Shown here in pieces: positions 59,764 to 64,000 of a DNA stretch of 64,000 bases. The translations under genes and the position numbers were made by a program. The stretch comes from Dyadobacter luticola (GTDB taxonomy: Bacteria > Bacteroidota > Bacteroidia > Cytophagales > Spirosomataceae), in NCBI RefSeq assembly GCF_005860805.1, contig NZ_VCEJ01000005.1:372001-436000 (forward strand). Reading direction: 5' to 3'. The number at the start of each line of letters is the position of its first letter. Position 1 is the stretch's first letter. Under the pieces are notes generated by a model. The model saw only the letters and a list, made by a program, of their open reading frames with translations, was not told the origin of the DNA and searched no databases.

Positions 59764-61339
59764 AATGTCCGCCTACCACGTACACTTCGTTAATCCCTTT
59801 TGTTTCAACCCGGATGTTCCGTAGCGGTGCCGAATGTTTCTTGAAATCCTGAATGATTTCGAGCACGTCATAATCAATGTTCAGCGACCTGCTGCCGTCG
59901 ATGACCACCGTCACGCCTTCCGGTAAATTTTCCAGCGTGGTACTGATACTACCTTTGTTCAGGAATGTAACTTCTTCTGAAAGGATCAATGTTACCACAT
60001 CCCCGTCGCGGTGTTTTTCTTTGATGTATTGATAAGAATGCTGCGAATTTTTCTTCAAAATAAAATAAATAGCTACCACCATCCCGATGGCAATTCCTTT
60101 TAAAAGATCGGTACTTAATATGGCGATGATGGTGACGATAAATGGTATAAACTGCTCTTTTCCAAGCCGGTACATGCCCTGGTAGAGCGAAAATTTGGAC
60201 AGCTTATAACCCACTACCAAAAGCACGGCGGCCAAAGAAGCCAGCGGGATGTGATTGAGAAAATGCGGAATGAAAACCGCGGAAAGCAGCAAAATCGAGC
60301 CGTGAATGATGGTGCTCATCTGTGTCCGCGCGCCGGAATCAATGTTGGCAGAACTCCGCACAATTACCTGGGTTACAGGCAAGCCGCCGATCAGTCCCGA
60401 AACCATGTTCCCGATTCCTTGCGCGATTAACTCCCGGTTGGTTGGCGTGTCGCGTTTGAAAGGGTCGAGCTTGTCTGTCGCTTCTACCGAAAGTAATGTT
60501 TCCAGACTGGCCACGATCGCGAGTGTGGCGGCGATGGTGTATACTTCAACTCTTGTGAATGCTGAAAAGTCGGGGGTTTTAAAAAAGCTGAAAAACTGGG
60601 AAGCATTAGAGGCAACCGGCAGTTGAACCAAATGATCTCCCGATAATGTCCACGCAGGAAACCAAGCCGAGAATGCCAGATTAAGTGCAATACCGGTCAA
60701 AACCACAAACAATGCACCCGGCACGTACCGGAAAAATTGAATGCGTTTAATGAAAGGTTTATCAAAAAGAATCAGCATCGCAAGTGAAATTCCCGAAATG
60801 ATCATCGCGCCCGTGCTGCTATACCTGACCGATCTGTAAAGTTCAGTGAATGTATTTTGTCCGTCCTTCTGGTCGAAAGCTTCGTCGCCCATGAAGTCGG
60901 CATCGTAGCCAAAAGCGTGGGGTATTTCTTTCAAAATCAATGTAATACCAATCGCGGCCAGCATTCCTTTGATCACTGACGAGGGAAAATAGTAGCCAAT
61001 AATACCGGCTTTGAGAAACCCGGCGATCACCTGCAAAACGCCGGCCAATACCACTGCCAGCAAAAATGCCTCGAAGCTGCCTAGCGTTTCGAGCGCGCTA
61101 AGCACAATCACGACCAAACCAGCGGCTGGCCCCGCCACACCGAGCGCCGAGCCGCTGATCGAACCCACGACAATCCCGCCGACCACGCCGGCGATAATGC
61201 CCGAAAACAACAGGTCGGAGCGACCGGTGGATGCAAGCGCTACCCCCAGGCAGAGCGGCAATGCAACCAGGTACACGACCAGCCCGGAGGGAAAGTCGTA
61301 CTTCATATTGGATAACCAATGATTTTTTTTCAGTGACAT
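59762..61339 (-). CDS. SulP family inorganic anion transporter with short STAS domain
   Basis: A 525-residue inner-membrane transporter with about twelve to fourteen helices, the SulP signatures PSGLVVYLVALPLCLGVALA near 17-36, GPAAGLVVIVLSALETLG near 70-87 and GLIGGLPVTQVIVRSSAN near 306-323, and a C-terminal STAS domain (about 440-525) containing VTVVIDGSRSLNIDYDVLE. The next gene upstream in transcription, 48 bases away, encodes carbonic anhydrase, which points to bicarbonate as the transported anion, as in BicA-type SulP proteins. Sulfate remains possible. Confidence 0.88.
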   Translation of the reverse strand: MSLKKNHWLSNMKYDFPSGLVVYLVALPLCLGVALASTGRSDLLFSGIIAGVVGGIVVGSISGSALGVAGPAAGLVVIVLSALETLGSFEAFLLAVVLAGVLQVIAGFLKAGIIGYYFPSSVIKGMLAAIGITLILKEIPHAFGYDADFMGDEAFDQKDGQNTFTELYRSVRYSSTGAMIISGISLAMLILFDKPFIKRIQFFRYVPGALFVVLTGIALNLAFSAWFPAWTLSGDHLVQLPVASNASQFFSFFKTPDFSAFTRVEVYTIAATLAIVASLETLLSVEATDKLDPFKRDTPTNRELIAQGIGNMVSGLIGGLPVTQVIVRSSANIDSGARTQMSTIIHGSILLLSAVFIPHFLNHIPLASLAAVLLVVGYKLSKFSLYQGMYRLGKEQFIPFIVTIIAILSTDLLKGIAIGMVVAIYFILKKNSQHSYQYIKEKHRDGDVVTLILSEEVTFLNKGSISTTLENLPEGVTVVIDGSRSLNIDYDVLEIIQDFKKHSAPLRNIRVETKGINEVYVVGGH

Positions 61340-61387
61340 ACGACTGGTTCGAAAGGATCAAAAAATAGGAGTTGCTTGCTGAATGTG

Positions 61388-62035
61388 CTACACAATCTGC
61401 GCGGTTTCGAGACGATATACGTCCTCCATGTCCGAGTTGCTGTCGGTGGTTAAGCCGAGGTCATTTAAAATGCCATTTGCAACATCATAGACCAGTCCGT
61501 GCACCAGCAGCGGTTTTCCGTTTAGCCAGGCATTTTGTACAATAGAAGTTTTCGCAAGGTCGCGGACTTGTTCCTGCACATTCAATTCGACAAGCCGGTT
61601 TGATCTTTCTTTCGGATCGGCGATTGCATTCAGTTCCGCCTGATGCAGTCTATATACATCTTTAATGTGGCGTAACCAATTGTCGATCAGGCCCACTTGC
61701 TTGTTGCCCATCGCGGTAAGTACGCCGCCGCAGCCGTAGTGGCCGCACACAATGATATGTTCAACGCCCAGCACATTCACCGAATAATCGAGCACGCTGA
61801 GCATGCTCATATCCGTGTGGATCACCATGTTGGCAATGTTGCGGTGTACGAAAATATCGCCCGGCTGGGTGCCGGTAATTTCGTTGGCGGGTACGCGGCT
61901 GTCGGAGCAGCCAATCCAGAGAAATTTGGGGCTCTGACCGTTGGCAAGATTGGTGAAGAAGTCGGGGTTAGCGGCGGTGGTTTCGGCTACCCATTTTTTA
62001 TTATTGACAAATAACTGATTATAAGATCTGATCAT
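61388..62035 (-). CDS. Beta-class carbonic anhydrase
   Basis: A 215-residue zinc enzyme interconverting CO2 and bicarbonate. Zinc ligands Cys43 (in GCSDSRVPANE, with the Asp-Arg dyad), His99 and Cys102 (HIIVCGHYGCGG) are present. The middle DIFVHRNIANMVIHTDMSML near 60-79 is also typical. No signal peptide, so cytoplasmic. It is the first gene of an operon with the SulP transporter; the pair probably brings in bicarbonate and makes it available as CO2 or substrate for carboxylases such as the acyl-CoA carboxylase encoded elsewhere in this window. Confidence 0.95.
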   Translation of the reverse strand: MIRSYNQLFVNNKKWVAETTAANPDFFTNLANGQSPKFLWIGCSDSRVPANEITGTQPGDIFVHRNIANMVIHTDMSMLSVLDYSVNVLGVEHIIVCGHYGCGGVLTAMGNKQVGLIDNWLRHIKDVYRLHQAELNAIADPKERSNRLVELNVQEQVRDLAKTSIVQNAWLNGKPLLVHGLVYDVANGILNDLGLTTDSNSDMEDVYRLETAQIV

Positions 62036-62134
62036 GATTTCTGAAAAAATTGAGAATAAAACATACAGGTTAATGCGCGGCGCAAGACGAAATGTCCCGA
62101 CGGGGCAAACCTTGAAATAAACTTTAACGGGAAA

Positions 62135-62437
62135 TCAGATCAGTTCCGGTGGGGGAGAAAGGAGCTTATAGAAAGTCTCGCTTTGGAACTGGTTTGTGAA
62201 AGAGAAGGCGTTTTTAAGCGGAATGGCTAAGCAGCATTTGCCAAAATCCAGTGAGTGCGAGGTCAGTAACTGATCGTCACCGATTTTTTCAACCTCGGTT
62301 TCTTCGTTTTCATTGTCACAGGTGCCCGACTCGCAAGTCACGGAAGCTTTTTGCTTCGCCAGCAAAAGACCCGCAACACCTGTGGCTTTACAGATGAGAA
62401 AGGTCGTAAGCAGTATGAGGCAGAGCGTTCTGAACAA
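62135..62437 (-). CDS. Small hypothetical protein, uncertain start
   Basis: About 100 residues if the TTG at 62437 is the start, or 131 from the ATG at 62530. The latter would run through the terminator hairpin at 62465-62490, so I favour the shorter form. It opens with a hydrophobic segment (FRTLCLILLTTFLICKATGV, signal peptide or membrane anchor) and continues with an acidic cysteine-bearing part (CESGTCDNENEETEVEK) and a KCC motif. The paired cysteines could bind metal or form disulfides. Family not recognised. It lies between carbonic anhydrase and the small membrane ORF. Confidence 0.5.
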   Translation of the reverse strand: MFRTLCLILLTTFLICKATGVAGLLLAKQKASVTCESGTCDNENEETEVEKIGDDQLLTSHSLDFGKCCLAIPLKNAFSFTNQFQSETFYKLLSPPPELI

Positions 62438-62464
62438 TGTATGCTTTGTTTTAAAAACAGAAAA

Positions 62465-62490
62465 GGAACATTCACAACGTAAAATGTTCC
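62465..62490. terminator. Terminator after the small membrane protein ORF
   Basis: GGAACAT (62465-62471) pairs with ATGTTCC (62484-62490) around a 12-nt loop. T-rich sequence follows on both strands, with the better match on the minus strand, 11 bases beyond the stop of the ORF at 62502. Confidence 0.7.
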
Positions 62491-62501
62491 TTTCGTTTTT
62501 C

Positions 62502-62612
62502 TTATTTATTGACTTTCCAGTTCTTCTCATTGTTTTCCAACCAACGTCCCACCAGGAAAGCGGAGCCGAGTAAAACAATGTAAAAAGCGATCATTATAAT
62601 GGTCATGAACAT
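62502..62612 (-). CDS. Small single-pass membrane protein (36 aa)
   Basis: A 36-residue reading frame starting with ATG at 62612 and ending TAA at 62502. MFMTIIMIAFYIVLLGSAFL is a good membrane helix and the tail GRWLENNEKNWKVNK is polar and basic. It has a -7 element upstream (TATTTTTG on the minus strand, 62647-62654) and a terminator downstream (62465-62490), so it looks like a complete transcription unit. It partly overlaps the start of the longest reading frame of the neighbouring small gene. Function unknown; small helices of this kind often support membrane complexes. Confidence 0.55.
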   Translation of the reverse strand: MFMTIIMIAFYIVLLGSAFLVGRWLENNEKNWKVNK

Positions 62613-62646
62613 AAAAATACGCAGTTGGTTTTCGACTTAACGGTAA

Positions 62647-62654
62647 CAAAAATA
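62647..62654 (-). promoter_or_regulatory. -7 element of the small membrane protein gene
   Basis: On the minus strand TATTTTTG fits TAnnTTTG and lies 34 bases before the ATG at 62612. The TTG partner is not at ideal distance. Confidence 0.45.
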
Positions 62655-62681
62655 GCTAAAAAATGCCAAGGTCGGCTTGGC
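62655..62681 (-). terminator. Terminator of hisB
   Basis: GCCAAG (62665-62670) pairs with CTTGGC (62676-62681) around GTCGG, and the minus strand continues with ATTTTTTAG. It lies 10 bases past the hisB stop codon. Confidence 0.7.
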
Positions 62682-62691
62682 TGGGAAAAAA

Positions 62692-63816
62692 TTAAAGTAC
62701 ACCTTTTGTGGAAGGCATGAAGTCCAGGGCTTTCAGATCACGCTTAACCGCCATTTTGATGGCTTTTGCAAATGCTTTAAAAATTGACTCGATCTTGTGG
62801 TGCTCGTTTTGTCCTTCCACTTTAATGTTCAGGTTCGACAAAGAGGTATCTGAGAATGATTTAAAAAAGTGAAAGAACATTTCTGTCGGCATTTCACCGA
62901 TTTTTTCTCTCTTAAATTCCGCATCCCACACAATCCATGGACGGCCCGAAAAGTCGATTGCGACCTGGGCCAATGCTTCGTCCATCGGGAGAAGAAATCC
63001 GTAGCGGCTGATGCCTCTTTTATCGCCGAGTGCCTGGCGATACGCTTCGCCCAGTGCCAGGGCAGTATCTTCAATAGTATGATGTTCGTCAATGTGTAGG
63101 TCACCTTCAACCTGGATTGTCAGATCCGCGCCGGAATGTCGCGCGAGTTGGTCGAGCATGTGGTCGAAAAATCCGAGTCCGGTGTGAATGTTGGACCGGC
63201 CGCTGCCGTCGAGGTTCAGCTCAACTTTGATCTGCGTTTCTTTGGTATTTCTTTCAACAGAAGCTTTGCGGGAAGGTAGTTTCAAATGTTCGTAAATGTT
63301 ATCCCAATCATTGGAAATCAAGGAAGTAGTCACATTCATCTGATCCGACATGCCGCTTTCCGGCACGGCATCGGCAATCAAAATCGCTTTTGCACCCAGG
63401 TTCACAGCAAGCTGCACATCTGTCAGTCTATCACCGATTACGTAGCTATTTGCCAGATCATATTCTTCTGAAAAATAGGAAGTTAACATGCCAATTCCCG
63501 GCTTACGGGTCGGAAGGTTGTCTTCGGGAAAACTTCTGTCAACATATATCTCCGTGAAATGTACACCTTCACCCTCCAATGTTTTGAGCATTTTGTTCTG
63601 CGCAGGCCAGAAGGTATCCTCCGGAAAAGAATCCGTTCCTAAACCATCCTGGTTTGTTACCATTACCAGCTCATAATCAGTTTCTTCCGCAATTTTTCTC
63701 AGGTTGGAGATTGCTTTTGGCAGGAATTCCAGTTTTTCAAGAGAATCAACCTGAAAATCGGTTTTGGGCTCAACAATGATCGTTCCGTCACGATCTATAA
63801 ACAGGACTTTTTTCAT
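62692..63816 (-). CDS. hisB: Bifunctional histidinol-phosphatase/imidazoleglycerol-phosphate dehydratase
   Basis: A 374-residue fusion. The N-terminal HAD phosphatase (about 1-165) has the nucleophile motif [12 protein letters not shown] with Asp8 and Asp10, [19 protein letters not shown] near 53-71 and [16 protein letters not shown] near 118-133. The C-terminal dehydratase (about 185-374) has [18 protein letters not shown] near 217-234 and [18 protein letters not shown] near 248-265, with the metal-binding His clusters. Together they catalyse two steps of histidine synthesis. No other his genes are in the window; they may lie upstream, beyond its end. The 184 bases up to the window edge (63817-64000) show no gene I can support. 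Confidence 0.95.
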   Translation of the reverse strand: MKKVLFIDRDGTIIVEPKTDFQVDSLEKLEFLPKAISNLRKIAEETDYELVMVTNQDGLGTDSFPEDTFWPAQNKMLKTLEGEGVHFTEIYVDRSFPEDNLPTRKPGIGMLTSYFSEEYDLANSYVIGDRLTDVQLAVNLGAKAILIADAVPESGMSDQMNVTTSLISNDWDNIYEHLKLPSRKASVERNTKETQIKVELNLDGSGRSNIHTGLGFFDHMLDQLARHSGADLTIQVEGDLHIDEHHTIEDTALALGEAYRQALGDKRGISRYGFLLPMDEALAQVAIDFSGRPWIVWDAEFKREKIGEMPTEMFFHFFKSFSDTSLSNLNIKVEGQNEHHKIESIFKAFAKAIKMAVKRDLKALDFMPSTKGVL

Positions 63817-64000
63817 GAATGGTGATTAGAGATTAGCGGATTTCAGGAGTGAACATGGATTCCTTTACCGGTGCAAAGTTCGCAAACTATATGAAACTGG
63901 AAAGTAATCGCGGGGTAAACATCACTTGCCTCTTACATGTTGAAAGAAAGAGTAGCGAACAAATCGTAACTTAGTGCTTTCAAAAATTGTAATTAACCAT

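Noticed and set aside
63855-63974. A 39-codon plus-strand frame at the end of the window
   Set aside because: No hydrophobic segment, motif, promoter or terminator; a chance frame in the region upstream of hisB.
1-64000. tRNA, rRNA, CRISPR array, insertion sequence, prophage, plasmid or toxin-antitoxin modules
   Set aside because: Intergenic stretches were read for cloverleaf-like patterns, short spaced repeats, terminal inverted repeats and transposase motifs; none was found. The 34909-34948 repeats are too short and phased to be CRISPR.

Overview
The window reads as a chromosomal segment of a Bacteroidota bacterium, most likely order Cytophagales and close to Dyadobacter or another Spirosomataceae. 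This is inference from gene content and signals. There is a PorQ-type outer-membrane protein of type IX secretion, a DUF4494 protein, methionyl-tRNA synthetase with a fused C-terminal tRNA-binding domain, split transketolase and fused HisB. Start codons rarely have a Shine-Dalgarno sequence. Promoters fit the Bacteroidota pattern TTG, about 19 nt, TAnnTTTG; the clearest are before mutS, before the DUF4494 gene and before the Hsp20-like gene. No rRNA, tRNA, CRISPR array, insertion sequence, prophage or plasmid function was seen.

Layout. 1-10.6 kb: LpxH fragment (lipid A), two secreted proteins, a GT-C-like membrane protein, exonuclease III, a lone Uma2 nuclease, an RsuA/RluE pseudouridine synthase, MutS and an NupG-like transporter. 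10.7-21.3 kb: an RRM RNA-binding protein, a HEAT-DUF1080-DUF1080 protein with a Tat-exported Gfo/Idh/MocA oxidoreductase, an acyl-CoA carboxylase beta subunit, PorQ, a ModF-like twin ABC ATPase and a PfpI protein. 21.5-27.7 kb: ClpB, a pyrF-lysA operon, RfbC and a second DJ-1/PfpI protein. 27.8-30.5 kb: a tight minus-strand operon of an unknown protein ending in a CxxxC-like tail, a seven-helix membrane protein, a histidine kinase and a LuxR-type regulator. 30.5-32.5 kb: a regulatory-looking region with palindromes and a possible small RNA, then a Rdx-family protein, an Hsp20-like protein and a small conserved protein.

32.5-47 kb: MetG, a 52-residue HTH protein beside four 10-bp direct repeats, two orphan exported proteins, an SDR epimerase, a TPR protein, a GT4 glycosyltransferase, two M16 peptidases flanking a beta-propeller glycosidase-like lipoprotein, a second TPR-like protein, an amidohydrolase lipoprotein, IspF and a coiled-coil-like protein built of 18-residue repeats. 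47-64 kb: a degenerate ECF sigma/anti-sigma pair, a beta-phosphoglucomutase-like HAD enzyme, a two-gene membrane module of unknown function, NlpC/P60 and M23 cell-wall hydrolases, an FAH-family protein, Bcp, split transketolase, a second ECF sigma operon with a Spy/CpxP-like effector, a SulP transporter with beta-carbonic anhydrase, a probably overlooked 36-residue membrane protein and bifunctional HisB.

Most of the window is housekeeping and envelope biology. The best candidates for something undescribed are the four-gene sensory operon (27.8-30.5 kb), the two-gene HxHP membrane module (49.2-52.0 kb), the HTH gene with helically phased repeats (34.7-34.9 kb), the 54-bp repeat gene (46.4-47.1 kb) and the candidate small RNA (30.75-30.84 kb). 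No known defence or mobile system was recognised.
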